Source: Flavobacteriales bacterium UBA4110 (GTDB lineage: Bacteria; Bacteroidota; Bacteroidia; Flavobacteriales; Weeksellaceae). Taken from it: 64,000 nt of DNA. A program made the translations under genes and the position numbers. The notes beneath the pieces are model-generated. The model was given only the letters and a program-made list of their open reading frames with translations. It was not told where the DNA came from and ran no database searches. Of the stretch, positions 34,779 through 42,901 are shown piece by piece. Within the stretch, counting starts at the first letter, position 1, and each line of letters begins with the position of its first letter. The stretch is taken from the NCBI GenBank assembly GCA_002383165.1, contig DFXK01000002.1, positions 412,638 through 476,637 on the forward strand, given 5' to 3'.

Positions 34779-36380
34779 ATGTTAATTTTACAAGATATAT
34801 CTTATCAACATCCCAATAAAGATGTTCTTTTTTCGGACATTAACTTTACACTTAATTCTCAGGAAAAAATAGCTTTAATCGGAAATAACGGTTCCGGAAA
34901 ATCAATTTTGCTTAAAATAATTGCTGGCGAATTACATCCAAAATCAGGAACCATTAAATCTGATTCTAACACTTATTATATTCCGCAAATTTTTGGTCAG
35001 TCTAATCATTTGAGTATTGCTGAAGTTTTAAACATAGATAAAAAACTAAACGCTTTAAAGGAAATTCTAAACGGTTCTGTGACCGAAGAAAATATGGAAA
35101 TTCTGAATGATGATTGGACAATCGAAGACAGAATCAAAGAAGCTTTCACTTATTGGAATCTACTCGATTTTGATTTGAATTTGAATCTGAAATTAGAAAA
35201 TCTAAGTGGCGGACAAAAAACCAAGTTATTTCTTGCAGGAATGATGATTCATCAGCCTGATTTGATTTTAATGGATGAACCTACAAATCATTTGGATTTG
35301 GCAAGTAGAAATCTGCTTTATGATTTTATCAATTCAACTTCGAAAAGTCTTTTGATTGTAAGCCACGACAGAGTTTTGCTCAATCTTTTAGACAAAACTT
35401 GCGAACTCAATAAAAATGGAATTTCTGTCTATGGTGGAAATTATGATTTCTATTCTGAGCAGAAAAAAATCGAACAAAATTCGCTGGGACAGAATATTCA
35501 AAATCGAGAAAAAGAGTTGAAAAAAGCCAAAGAAAAAGAGCGCGAAACGATTGAAAGGCAAAACAAATTGGATTCCCGAGGAAAAGGAAAGCAAGAAAAA
35601 TCGGGCGTTTCCAGAATTATGATGAACACGCTTCGCAACAAAGCAGAAAACAGTACCTCAAAACTGAAATCTGTTCATTCGGAAAAAATTGATAGCATTA
35701 GAGAAAATCTTCACAGTTTGAAAGATAATCTTTCAGGAATTGATAAAATGAAAATTAATTTCGATAATTCTCATCTTCATAAAGGGAAAATTTTGGTCAA
35801 AGCCGAACAAATTAATTTCAATTATCATCAAGACAATCTTTGGAAAAACAATCTAGATTTTCAAATTGTGAGTGGAGAAAGAATTGCGATAAAAGGCGAT
35901 AACGGTTCAGGAAAAACAACTTTGATAAAACTGATTTTAGGAGAAATCAAACCGAATTTTGGTGAAATTTATTTATCTGAAAAGAAAACAATTTACATTG
36001 ACCAAGAATATTCTTTGATTAAAAATGAACTTTCGGTTTATGAACAAGCGCAACAATTTAATTTAAAAAACCTCGAAGAACACGAAATTAAAACGATTTT
36101 AGCTCGTTTTCTTTTCTGGAAAAATGATTGGGATAAAAAGTGCGAATTCCTAAGCGGAGGCGAAAAACTGAAACTTCTACTCTGCTGTCTTTCCATTCAG
36201 AATATTTCTCCGGATATGATAATTCTGGACGAACCGACCAATAATCTGGACATCCAAAATATTGAGATTCTGACATCTGCAATCAACGATTACGAAGGAA
36301 CTTTGATTGTAGTTTCACACGATAATCGATTTTTGGAAGATATTAATATTAGTAGCTTTGTCATTCTGAACGAAATGTAA
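34779..36380 (+). CDS. ABC-F family ATP-binding protein
   Basis: The 533-residue protein has two ABC ATPase domains and no membrane domain. Domain 1 has Walker A GNNGSGKS (35-42), LSGGQ and DEPTNHLD. Domain 2 has GDNGSGKT, LSGGE and DEPTNNLD. A charged helical linker (about 225-305) carries the KEREKA-type P-site tRNA-interaction region. ABC-F proteins act on the ribosome, either as translation factors or to dislodge antibiotics. This stand-alone copy in a stress-gene neighbourhood with a structured leader could be a resistance type, but the sequence does not decide it. Confidence 0.88.
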   Translation: MLILQDISYQHPNKDVLFSDINFTLNSQEKIALIGNNGSGKSILLKIIAGELHPKSGTIKSDSNTYYIPQIFGQSNHLSIAEVLNIDKKLNALKEILNGSVTEENMEILNDDWTIEDRIKEAFTYWNLLDFDLNLNLKLENLSGGQKTKLFLAGMMIHQPDLILMDEPTNHLDLASRNLLYDFINSTSKSLLIVSHDRVLLNLLDKTCELNKNGISVYGGNYDFYSEQKKIEQNSLGQNIQNREKELKKAKEKERETIERQNKLDSRGKGKQEKSGVSRIMMNTLRNKAENSTSKLKSVHSEKIDSIRENLHSLKDNLSGIDKMKINFDNSHLHKGKILVKAEQINFNYHQDNLWKNNLDFQIVSGERIAIKGDNGSGKTTLIKLILGEIKPNFGEIYLSEKKTIYIDQEYSLIKNELSVYEQAQQFNLKNLEEHEIKTILARFLFWKNDWDKKCEFLSGGEKLKLLLCCLSIQNISPDMIILDEPTNNLDIQNIEILTSAINDYEGTLIVVSHDNRFLEDINISSFVILNEM

Positions 36381-36383
36381 TGA

Positions 36384-36422
36384 AGTGAAGAATCTAAAGA
36401 TTCCTCGTTCCGCGGAATGACA
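36384..36422. repeat. GATTCCTC/AATGACA dispersed repeat
   Basis: Contains the palindromes GAATCTAAAGATTC (36390-36403) and TTCCGCGGAA (36408-36417), ending in GGAATGACA. A related piece lies at 39541-39565. Confidence 0.55.
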
Positions 36423-36430
36423 AAAATAAA

Positions 36431-36455
36431 AACGCCTCGATTAATCGAGGCGTTT
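36431..36455. terminator. Bidirectional terminator between ABC-F and monooxygenase genes
   Basis: AACGCCTCGATTAATCGAGG continues to CGTTT as one uninterrupted palindrome, between two convergent genes. Confidence 0.85.
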
Positions 36456-36460
36456 ATATT

Positions 36461-36748
36461 TTAAACTAATTTCGCCAGATAAATTTCTGCTGGATTTTCT
36501 AATAAATCAGGAACTTTTTCAACAAATTCTTGAATGTAAGGTTGTTGATTATGAGCATCCAAACCTTCTTTGCTTTTCCAAATCTCGTGAAAGATAAAAA
36601 CCGTTTCGTCATCCAGACTTTGCTGTAGTTCATACTTTTCGCAAGCCTCTTCCTTTCTCGTATTCAGAACCATATTGTCAAGAATTGATTTCAAATCCTG
36701 AATCGATTCTTTCTTTGATTTTAAAATTGCAGTTAAATAAATTGACAT
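36461..36748 (-). CDS. Antibiotic biosynthesis monooxygenase (ABM) domain protein
   Basis: The 95-residue protein is a single ABM ferredoxin-like domain: MSIYLTAILKSKKESIQDLKSILDNM, then CEKYELQQSLDDETVFIFHEIWKSKEGLDAHNQQPYIQEF. It resembles YgiN, the quinol monooxygenase. In E. coli, ygiN lies beside mdaB, and the same pairing occurs here: the MdaB-like gene is 15 bases upstream on the same strand. The pair probably cycles quinones under oxidative or electrophile stress. Confidence 0.9.
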   Translation of the reverse strand: MSIYLTAILKSKKESIQDLKSILDNMVLNTRKEEACEKYELQQSLDDETVFIFHEIWKSKEGLDAHNQQPYIQEFVEKVPDLLENPAEIYLAKLV

Positions 36749-36763
36749 TTTGATTTTATTTAA

Positions 36764-37384
36764 TTAATTAAACACTTTAAATCCCTCAGTTTTCAAAGCT
36801 TTTTTTAGATAATTTTTGTATTCAATTTCATAGTTATCGATTCTTTCCTGACTTGCAGATTTTTCCATATCGTGGAAATGAAAACTTCCCAAATGTGACA
36901 TTCCCGTGAAAGCATTCATTCTATGAAAACCGAATAAAACGCCCTCGTCCACAGAATGTTGATTGAAAAATTCTCCTTCCAAAGTGAAAGCAGTTTCCGG
37001 CGCATTCCAACTTGTTGTCACAAAATATTTTTTACCCTGCATCAAACCTCCAGTTCCGTAATTGATGGCAGGATTTACTCTAGAACGACCATCACTTTTA
37101 TAAAGTCCGTTGTTGTGACCAGCTGTGAAAACTTCATCAATATAAAATTTCAGACGATTCGGAACCTGAAACCACCAAACCGGAAAATGATACACGACAA
37201 TATCTGCCCATTTGAAATTCTCAGCTTCCTGAACTGCATCAAATTCATCATTGACATTCGTAATTCTGATTTCAAAATTTTCATTTTCTAAAATCTCTTT
37301 AGTCCAATTTGTAATCGTTTTATTAAATGCTCCACCAGAATGTGCGAAAGTTTGTCCACCGTTGATTATGAATATATTTTTCAT
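36764..37384 (-). CDS. MdaB-like NAD(P)H quinone oxidoreductase
   Basis: The 206-residue flavodoxin-fold protein has MKNIFIINGGQTFAHSGGAFNKTI (FAD/FMN phosphate loop), VVYHFPVWWFQVPNRLKFYIDEVFTAG and a conserved YGTGGLMQGKKYFVTTSWNAPE block. These match MdaB/QR2-type quinone reductases, which perform two-electron reduction of quinones. It is the first gene of a two-gene unit with the ABM monooxygenase, divergent from a LysR regulator that likely controls it. Confidence 0.88.
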   Translation of the reverse strand: MKNIFIINGGQTFAHSGGAFNKTITNWTKEILENENFEIRITNVNDEFDAVQEAENFKWADIVVYHFPVWWFQVPNRLKFYIDEVFTAGHNNGLYKSDGRSRVNPAINYGTGGLMQGKKYFVTTSWNAPETAFTLEGEFFNQHSVDEGVLFGFHRMNAFTGMSHLGSFHFHDMEKSASQERIDNYEIEYKNYLKKALKTEGFKVFN

Positions 37385-37456
37385 TAATTGGTTATTTAAA
37401 TTATTAATACTGCAAATTTCCGATAGAAAAATGAATTATAAAAATAATATAAATTA

Positions 37457-37464
37457 TATATTTG
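37457..37464 (+). promoter_or_regulatory. -7 element of the lysR-type promoter
   Basis: TATATTTG matches TAnnTTTG 20 bases before the ATG of the LysR gene. The surrounding 100-base divergent region also holds ATAATTAT-like palindromes typical of LysR binding areas, but no T-N11-A site stood out. Confidence 0.45.
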
Positions 37465-37484
37465 CATTATAATTATGATACAAA

Positions 37485-38381
37485 ATGATAAATCTGGAAT
37501 GGCTTAGAACCTTTAAAAGTGTTTATGAAACTCAGTCTTATACGAAAGCTGCGAAGGAATTATATATTTCCCAACCCGGCGTAAGCCTTCATATTGGTTC
37601 CTTGGAAGCTTATGTTGGTTACTCTTTGTTCGAAAGGATTTCAAAGAAACTCATTCCTACAGAGAAAGCGAAGATACTTTACAATTTCACTTTGGAGCCA
37701 CTTTTAAAACTGGAAACCGCCGAACAAACCTTTCATAAAACCACAAAAACCGAACGTCCAACTGTGAGCATCGGGATGTGCTTTGAGACTTTTCAATTCA
37801 CTTTGGAAAAGCATATTCCGACATTTGATTTTAATGTAATTATTCGTTTTGGAATGTATGAGCAGATGTTTACAGATTTGGATAACGGATTGCTGGACTT
37901 GATTATTACTCCAAGAAAAACCAATCTTAAAAACCTGAATTTCGAAGCGTTTTCCAAAGAAAAAATCGTTTTGATTAATGGAACCGGAACTGATACTTCT
38001 GAATTCAAAAAATTGATTAAAACCAATAAAATCGAAGAAGCCGAAAACTGGTTGAAACAGCAAATCTGGTATAGTACAGCAGCGGATATGGAACATCTTA
38101 ATAACTTTTGGAAAGCTAATTTTAACCGACATCCGGACTTTAAACCAAATTATATTGTTCCGAATATTAGTTCGATTGTGCGTTGTTTAAGTGGAAATTC
38201 GGGTTTCTCAATCGTTCCTGATTTTCTTTGTAAAAAAGAGATTGCAAACGGAGGAATCGAAATTACTTGGGAAGGCAACAACAAAATCGAGAACACTTTA
38301 CACTTTGGAGAACGATCAAAAAATATGGTTCAAAATGAGATTAACGAAATCAAAAGTATTTTCAGAAATGAGAATTTTTAA
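37485..38381 (+). CDS. LysR-family transcriptional regulator
   Basis: The 298-residue protein has an N-terminal winged helix (residues 1-60: LEWLRTFKSVYETQSYTKAAKELYISQPGVSLHIGSLEAYVGYSLFER), then a periplasmic-binding-like effector domain. Its position, divergent from the MdaB-like/ABM pair, suggests it regulates that pair. The effector is unknown but may be a quinone or related compound. Length is typical. Confidence 0.92.
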   Translation: MINLEWLRTFKSVYETQSYTKAAKELYISQPGVSLHIGSLEAYVGYSLFERISKKLIPTEKAKILYNFTLEPLLKLETAEQTFHKTTKTERPTVSIGMCFETFQFTLEKHIPTFDFNVIIRFGMYEQMFTDLDNGLLDLIITPRKTNLKNLNFEAFSKEKIVLINGTGTDTSEFKKLIKTNKIEEAENWLKQQIWYSTAADMEHLNNFWKANFNRHPDFKPNYIVPNISSIVRCLSGNSGFSIVPDFLCKKEIANGGIEITWEGNNKIENTLHFGERSKNMVQNEINEIKSIFRNENF

Positions 38382-38401
38382 TTAATGCTTTATATTTTTA
38401 C

Positions 38402-38502
38402 CACATAGGCACATAGAAATGTGAATTAAATTATCAATTAAAAAGAGCAAATAGGAAAAATCTATTTGCTCTTAATTTTTTTATAATAAACAACTATGTG
38501 TC
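38402..38502. repeat. CACATAG dispersed repeat flanking a terminator
   Basis: CACATAGGCACATAG (38402-38416) and the inverted CTATGTGTC (38494-38502) bracket the terminator. The layout (a word duplicated with a short gap, inverse copy at the other end) is the same as in the GCAAAG element but with another word. Confidence 0.55.
38443..38482. terminator. Bidirectional terminator between lysR-type and murI genes
   Basis: A perfect 12-bp stem AAGAGCAAATAG / CTATTTGCTCTT has a 7-base loop, then AATTTTTTT. As are present on the other side. Confidence 0.92.
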
Positions 38503-38517
38503 TTAATTTAAAACTCT

Positions 38518-39348
38518 TTAAAGAACTTTCAGTACTAAATCAATTGATTTTCCAAAAAATTTTTTAGAGATTTTTTCGAAATTTTTGGTAATATCTGACA
38601 AGAAGAATTCATAGGTTGATTGATGATTTTCTTCATTCAAAAGATGATGTTTATCCAAAATCATTTTCAATTGATTGGCAACAATATTTGGAGAATCTAT
38701 GACACGGACTCTGTTTCCATAATATTGCTTGATTTCGTCAATCAGAAGTGGATAATGTGTACAACCAAGAATTAAGGTCTCAATATTTTTTAACTTACTA
38801 TTACTCAAATAATTATAAATAATAGAATGTGTGATCGGATGATTTTTGAAACCTTCTTCAATGGCTGGAACCAAAAGAGGCGTTGCCAACTCATCAACTT
38901 TGATGAATTTGTTATGTTTTCGGATTGATTTTTTATAAAGCCCTGAATTAACCGTTGCTTTGGTTGCAATCACACCAACATTATTATGAATTTCGTATGA
39001 AACTTTTTCCGCAACCGGATTAATCACATCAATCACAGGAACTCTGTCCGCAACCAATTCCTGAACTTCCTGTAAAGCGTTAGCTGTCGCTGAATTACAG
39101 GCAATCACAATCGCTTTACAGTTTTTCTCCAGAAGAAAATTGGTAATTTTTGTTGAATAACCGACAATAGCTTCGCGGGATTTCTCACCGTAAGGAAGAT
39201 GTTTTGTATCGCCAAAATAAATCAAATCTTCGTTGGGTAATAATCTTTTGATTTCTTTCGCAACCGTTAATCCACCAACTCCGGAATCAAAAATCCCGAT
39301 TGGCTGATTGGCTGAAAGATGTGTGTAGTCGGCTTTTTTCTTTTTCAA
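38518..39348 (-). CDS. murI: Glutamate racemase
   Basis: The 276-residue protein converts L- to D-glutamate for peptidoglycan. Both catalytic cysteines are present: Cys84 in VIACNSATAN and Cys196 in LILGCTHYPLL. The family N-terminus GIFDSGVGGLTVAKEI (18-33) and FGDTKHLPYGEKS are clear. Cytoplasmic. The leader on the minus strand contains a GCAAAG repeat starting 27 bases upstream of the start codon. Confidence 0.95.
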   Translation of the reverse strand: MKKKKADYTHLSANQPIGIFDSGVGGLTVAKEIKRLLPNEDLIYFGDTKHLPYGEKSREAIVGYSTKITNFLLEKNCKAIVIACNSATANALQEVQELVADRVPVIDVINPVAEKVSYEIHNNVGVIATKATVNSGLYKKSIRKHNKFIKVDELATPLLVPAIEEGFKNHPITHSIIYNYLSNSKLKNIETLILGCTHYPLLIDEIKQYYGNRVRVIDSPNIVANQLKMILDKHHLLNEENHQSTYEFFLSDITKNFEKISKKFFGKSIDLVLKVL

Positions 39349-39375
39349 GAGATAATCTTTTATCTGTTATTTTGA

Positions 39376-39475
39376 ACGCAAAGTCCGCAAAGTTTATTTG
39401 ACAATTGAAATGTTTTTAAGTTCGCAAAGACACTTCGACAGGCTCAGCATAAACTTCAAACTTAGCAAAGATTTA
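39376..39475. repeat. GCAAAG dispersed repeat, copy 2
   Basis: ACGCAAAGTCCGCAAAG (39376-39392), then AATTGAAATGTTTTT and AAGTTCGCAAAGAC (39418-39431). It continues with ACTTCGACAGGCTCAGCAT (from about 39432), a string I recall as a common Bacteroidota intergenic repeat, and ends near TTAGCAAAG. Confidence 0.75.
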
Positions 39476-39540
39476 GCTTTACAAAAATAAGGAAATTAAC
39501 ATTTAAAATCATAATTTTTGTCATTGCTTAAAAATCTAAA

Positions 39541-39565
39541 TTTCTGAGATTCCTCCGAAATGACA
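39541..39565. repeat. GATTCCTC/AATGACA repeat, partial copy
   Basis: TTTCTGAGATTCCTCCGAA followed by ATGACA resembles the element at 36384-36422. Confidence 0.45.
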
Positions 39566-39593
39566 AGCGTAACGTATTATTAGAACAAAAAAT

Positions 39594-40718
39594 TTAAACT
39601 ATAAATAAATCACTCGCAATTCCGTCTGCTAAAAACCAATGTTTTTCAGGAATTTTGAGATAATTATTTTCAATTATTAGAATCTCGGATTCTATTTTTG
39701 ATTTGATTTCTTGATTGAGATAATCGATTACTTCTGAGGAAAAATTTTGATTGATTCTGTTCAAATCTACACCCCAAATTGTCCTTAACCCAATCATAAT
39801 CATTTCGTTAAATCTGTCTTTTTCCGTGAGTATTTCCTTTTCTATTGGAAGAATATTTTGGTTTAGATTTTTGATATAAATTGGATTATTGGCAATATTC
39901 CAACTTCTTTCGAAACTGCCATTATAAGAATGCGCTGAAGGTCCAATTCCTAAATAAGGTTCTGATTTCCAATATGCAGAATTATGTTTGGAATGAAAGC
40001 CCGGTTTTCCAAAATTTGAAATCTCATAATGATCGAATCCATTATCTTTCAGGAAATCTTTCATATAATAAAATTCCTGGTTCTGTTCCGTTTCTTCGGG
40101 AGAACGGATTTTTCCATTTTCAATCCATTTTTCCAAAGCTGTTTTTGGTTCAACAGTAAGAGCGTAAGACGAAACGTGAGGAACTTGCAGTTCAATTGTT
40201 TTATTGAGATTGTCTTTCCAGATTTCGAAATTTGAAGTCGGCGAACCATAAATCAGATCGACGCTGATGTTTACCAATCCAAAATCTTGCGCTCTTTTAA
40301 TCGAGCTTTCTGCTTCGGACGCATTGTGCGCTCGGTTCATCAATTTCAAATCTTCATCATAAAAACTTTGGGTTCCAATTGACAAACGATTGATTTCGGT
40401 TTGAGATAATTCTTTGAGGAAATTTTTATTAAGATCATCAGGATTGGATTCCAATGTAATTTCAATATTCTCATCAAAACTGAAATATTTTTGAATCTCA
40501 TCAATCAACGATTTGATTTCATCACCACTGAGAACAGAAGGTGTTCCGCCACCGAAATAAAGGGATTTCAGGGTTTTATTTTCGAGTTCGTTGTGTCTGA
40601 GTTGGATTTCTTTTTTGATAGCAGATAACATCTCGTCTTTCAAACTAAAGGAAGTTGAAAAGTGAAAATTACAATAGCTGCATTTCTGTTTACAAAAAGG
40701 GATGTGGAGATAAATCAA
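39594..40718 (-). CDS. hemW: HemW-like radical SAM protein
   Basis: The 374-residue protein starts MIYLHIPFCKQKCSYCNF, with the radical-SAM cluster motif C-x3-C-x2-C at Cys9, 13 and 16. Further family blocks are SLYFGGGTPSVLSGDE, LESNPDD and GIGPSAHSY. HemW, long annotated as an oxygen-independent coproporphyrinogen oxidase, is now viewed as a heme chaperone. The protein lacks the extra N-terminal region of true HemN, which supports HemW. Confidence 0.88.
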   Translation of the reverse strand: MIYLHIPFCKQKCSYCNFHFSTSFSLKDEMLSAIKKEIQLRHNELENKTLKSLYFGGGTPSVLSGDEIKSLIDEIQKYFSFDENIEITLESNPDDLNKNFLKELSQTEINRLSIGTQSFYDEDLKLMNRAHNASEAESSIKRAQDFGLVNISVDLIYGSPTSNFEIWKDNLNKTIELQVPHVSSYALTVEPKTALEKWIENGKIRSPEETEQNQEFYYMKDFLKDNGFDHYEISNFGKPGFHSKHNSAYWKSEPYLGIGPSAHSYNGSFERSWNIANNPIYIKNLNQNILPIEKEILTEKDRFNEMIMIGLRTIWGVDLNRINQNFSSEVIDYLNQEIKSKIESEILIIENNYLKIPEKHWFLADGIASDLFIV

Positions 40719-40800
40719 GCTGAGTTATAAATGATTAATTATGAATTGTTTGTTATAAATTGAAAATCATTAACAATTAACCATTGACAATTTTATAAAA
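40719..40800. repeat. Self-similar AT-rich spacer (AATTATGAATT words)
   Basis: Repeats of ATTATGAATTGTTTGTTATAA-like words in both orientations lie between the hemW and porP/sprF genes. Similar spacers occur at 9222-9301 and 48978-49057. Confidence 0.35.
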
Positions 40801-41769
40801 CTATCTATAACGGAAACCTCTAGAATTAATAAAGTTTTCTATATTAAATCCAATAGACAGCATAAAACTATTACCGAAATTTTCAGTAAGTTCAGAAACT
40901 CCCATATTGTAAACTGCGCCAAAAGTCAGAAATGCTACTTTTCCTTTGATGACAGGTGAAAGACCAAGGTTCTGGCTCCCAACCGCACTTTTAGCACTTC
41001 TGAAACTGATTCCTGCGGAAATATTATTCTTCTCTCCAAAAGCCGTAGCCATCACGTTATAATCTATGATTCTTGAGGAATTGGTGTTTAAGTTCATCAT
41101 CATAGAAGGTGTGAGGTAAAGCCAGTCTACAAAATGCCAGTCATATCCTACATTGAAGTAAAATTTAGTTGGTGACAGTTCAATCCCGTTCACAATAGGA
41201 ATATCATTGCTCAGGGGAATATCTACTACTGAAACACCTGCGAAAAAGTGCCGATACTTCAACGCTGTTCCCAGATTGGCATAAGCAATAAAAATATCAT
41301 TGGTATTCTCTCCTAGCACCTGATCACCTGGCTGCTCAGGATTGAGCTGCGTGTAATCTATATTCATATTATAGAGATTGGTTCCTATACCGAAAGAAAA
41401 CTGATCCTGCCTGTCTTCTTCATCTGTAATGGGAATAAAATAAGAAGCACCAAGCATCAAACCATTAGACGAAATAGGTCCGTTCTGATCTCTAAAAAAT
41501 GAAATCCCAGCTCCTACTCTGTCAAAAACATTGGCATGTAAGCCTAAAGACTGGACATTTGGAGACTCACTAAGTTGTGAGAATTGTTTTTGATAATTGA
41601 TATTAAGAACCACGTCATCCGTTTTACCTAATAATGCTGGATTAAAAAGGAAATCTCCATCCACAAGATACTGCTGATAGAATGGCAAAGTCTCCTGCGC
41701 TTTCACAGTACTTATCGCTCCTGAAGCCAGAAGTATAATGATTTTATATAGTATGTAACTTTTCTTCAC
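40801..41769 (-). CDS. Type IX secretion membrane protein, PorP/SprF family
   Basis: From the GTG at 41769 the protein has about 322 residues: a signal peptide (KKSYILYKIIILLASGAISTVKAQ), then QETLPFYQQYLVDGDFLFNPALLG, the classic PorP/SprF opening. The rest is a predicted outer-membrane barrel. PorP/SprF proteins assist type IX secretion and gliding adhesin export. The frame stays open upstream as far as 41982 but overlaps the rluD-type gene without any signal sequence. The GTG start therefore fits best. It follows that gene by 19 bases. Confidence 0.85.
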   Translation of the reverse strand: MKKSYILYKIIILLASGAISTVKAQETLPFYQQYLVDGDFLFNPALLGKTDDVVLNINYQKQFSQLSESPNVQSLGLHANVFDRVGAGISFFRDQNGPISSNGLMLGASYFIPITDEEDRQDQFSFGIGTNLYNMNIDYTQLNPEQPGDQVLGENTNDIFIAYANLGTALKYRHFFAGVSVVDIPLSNDIPIVNGIELSPTKFYFNVGYDWHFVDWLYLTPSMMMNLNTNSSRIIDYNVMATAFGEKNNISAGISFRSAKSAVGSQNLGLSPVIKGKVAFLTFGAVYNMGVSELTENFGNSFMLSIGFNIENFINSRGFRYR

Positions 41770-41788
41770 GACACAAATATATAAAACT

Positions 41789-42853
41789 CTAGTTATTTTC
41801 CAGATATTTCCTCCAACGTTCGGAAGCTTCCTGCATATCTTTTGGCATAGGACTTTCAAAATACAATTCTTTTTTGGTGACAGGATGTATGAAGCCAAGA
41901 GTATGCGCATGCAAGGCGTGTCTTGGCAGTACTTCGAAAACATTCTGAACAAATTGTTTATATTTCGGAAGGTTAACGCCACGCATTATTATATTGCCTT
42001 CATATCGTTCATCATTAAATAACGTATGTCCGATATGTTTCATATGCGCGCGGATCTGATGTGTCCTTCCTGTTTCCAGTTTACACTCCACCCAAGTCAT
42101 ATAACGGAATCGTTCCAAAACTTTATAATGAGTCACTGCGTGTTTTCCATGGCTTCCGTCCACATAAGTGTACATTTGCATTCTGTTTTTTGGATGTCTC
42201 CCGATGTGACCCGTAACCGTACCTTGATCATCCTGAACGTTGCCCCAAACAAAAGCCCAATAAAGCCTTTTCGTTTTCCTATCAAAAAACTGTTTTGCCA
42301 GGTGACTGAGTGCATATTCGTTTTTAGCAATGACCAAAAGTCCTGATGTATCTTTATCAATCCTGTGAACCAGACCAACTCTGTCCAGATCGGAATTATA
42401 ATTTGGATCTTTTGCAAAGTGAAAAGCCAAAGCATTCACCAGTGTTCCGTCCCAATTCCCAAATCCAGGGTGAACCACCATTCCGGCATCTTTATCTACC
42501 ACAACTAGGTCATCATCTTCATAAACGATATTAATAGGAATATCTTGTGGGATGATCACATTTTCTCTTGGCGGATGAGCAAGAAGCACACTGATTTCAT
42601 CGCCTGGTTTTACTCTGTAGTTTTGTTTTACAGGATTACCATTCACCACTACATTACCCGCTCTGCAGGTTTGGGAAATTTTATTTCGGGATGAGTTCTG
42701 ACGGTGTATGAGCAAAAATTTATCAATCCTGAGGGGTTCCTGATTTTTATCTACCTTAATATTAAGATGCTCAAAAAGTCCACTGTTTTCATCAGCAGAA
42801 CTGTCATCCTCAGTGAATTGGTTTTCCAGAAAATCTTCGTTTTCGTCCAGCAT
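41789..42853 (-). CDS. RluD-type 23S rRNA pseudouridine synthase
   Basis: The 354-residue protein has an N-terminal S4 RNA-binding domain (about 40-90) and a RluA-family catalytic domain. The catalytic Asp166 is in LVHRIDKDTSGLLVIAK, and the C-terminal block GRTHQIRAHMKHIGHTLFNDERY is clear. It would modify uridines in 23S rRNA. The acidic N-terminal tail (residues 1-28) is an addition to the usual form. It is 48 bases downstream of the PASTA protein gene, with a weak hairpin between. Confidence 0.9.
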   Translation of the reverse strand: MLDENEDFLENQFTEDDSSADENSGLFEHLNIKVDKNQEPLRIDKFLLIHRQNSSRNKISQTCRAGNVVVNGNPVKQNYRVKPGDEISVLLAHPPRENVIIPQDIPINIVYEDDDLVVVDKDAGMVVHPGFGNWDGTLVNALAFHFAKDPNYNSDLDRVGLVHRIDKDTSGLLVIAKNEYALSHLAKQFFDRKTKRLYWAFVWGNVQDDQGTVTGHIGRHPKNRMQMYTYVDGSHGKHAVTHYKVLERFRYMTWVECKLETGRTHQIRAHMKHIGHTLFNDERYEGNIIMRGVNLPKYKQFVQNVFEVLPRHALHAHTLGFIHPVTKKELYFESPMPKDMQEASERWRKYLENN

Positions 42854-42864
42854 ATTTTAATTTT

Positions 42865-42895
42865 AAAAGGCTCCAACTAATCGCTGAAGCCTTTA
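42865..42895 (-). terminator. Possible weak terminator after the PASTA gene
   Basis: AAAGGCT (minus strand, from 42894) pairs with AGCCTTT across a 15-base loop and is followed by TTAAAATT. The loop is long and the T-run broken, so partial read-through into the rluD-type gene is likely. Confidence 0.4.
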
Positions 42896-42901
42896 TAATT
42901 T

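Noticed and set aside
41770..41982. Upstream extension of the PorP/SprF frame overlapping the rluD-type gene
   Set aside because: The extension lacks family similarity and the signal peptide begins at the GTG at 41769.
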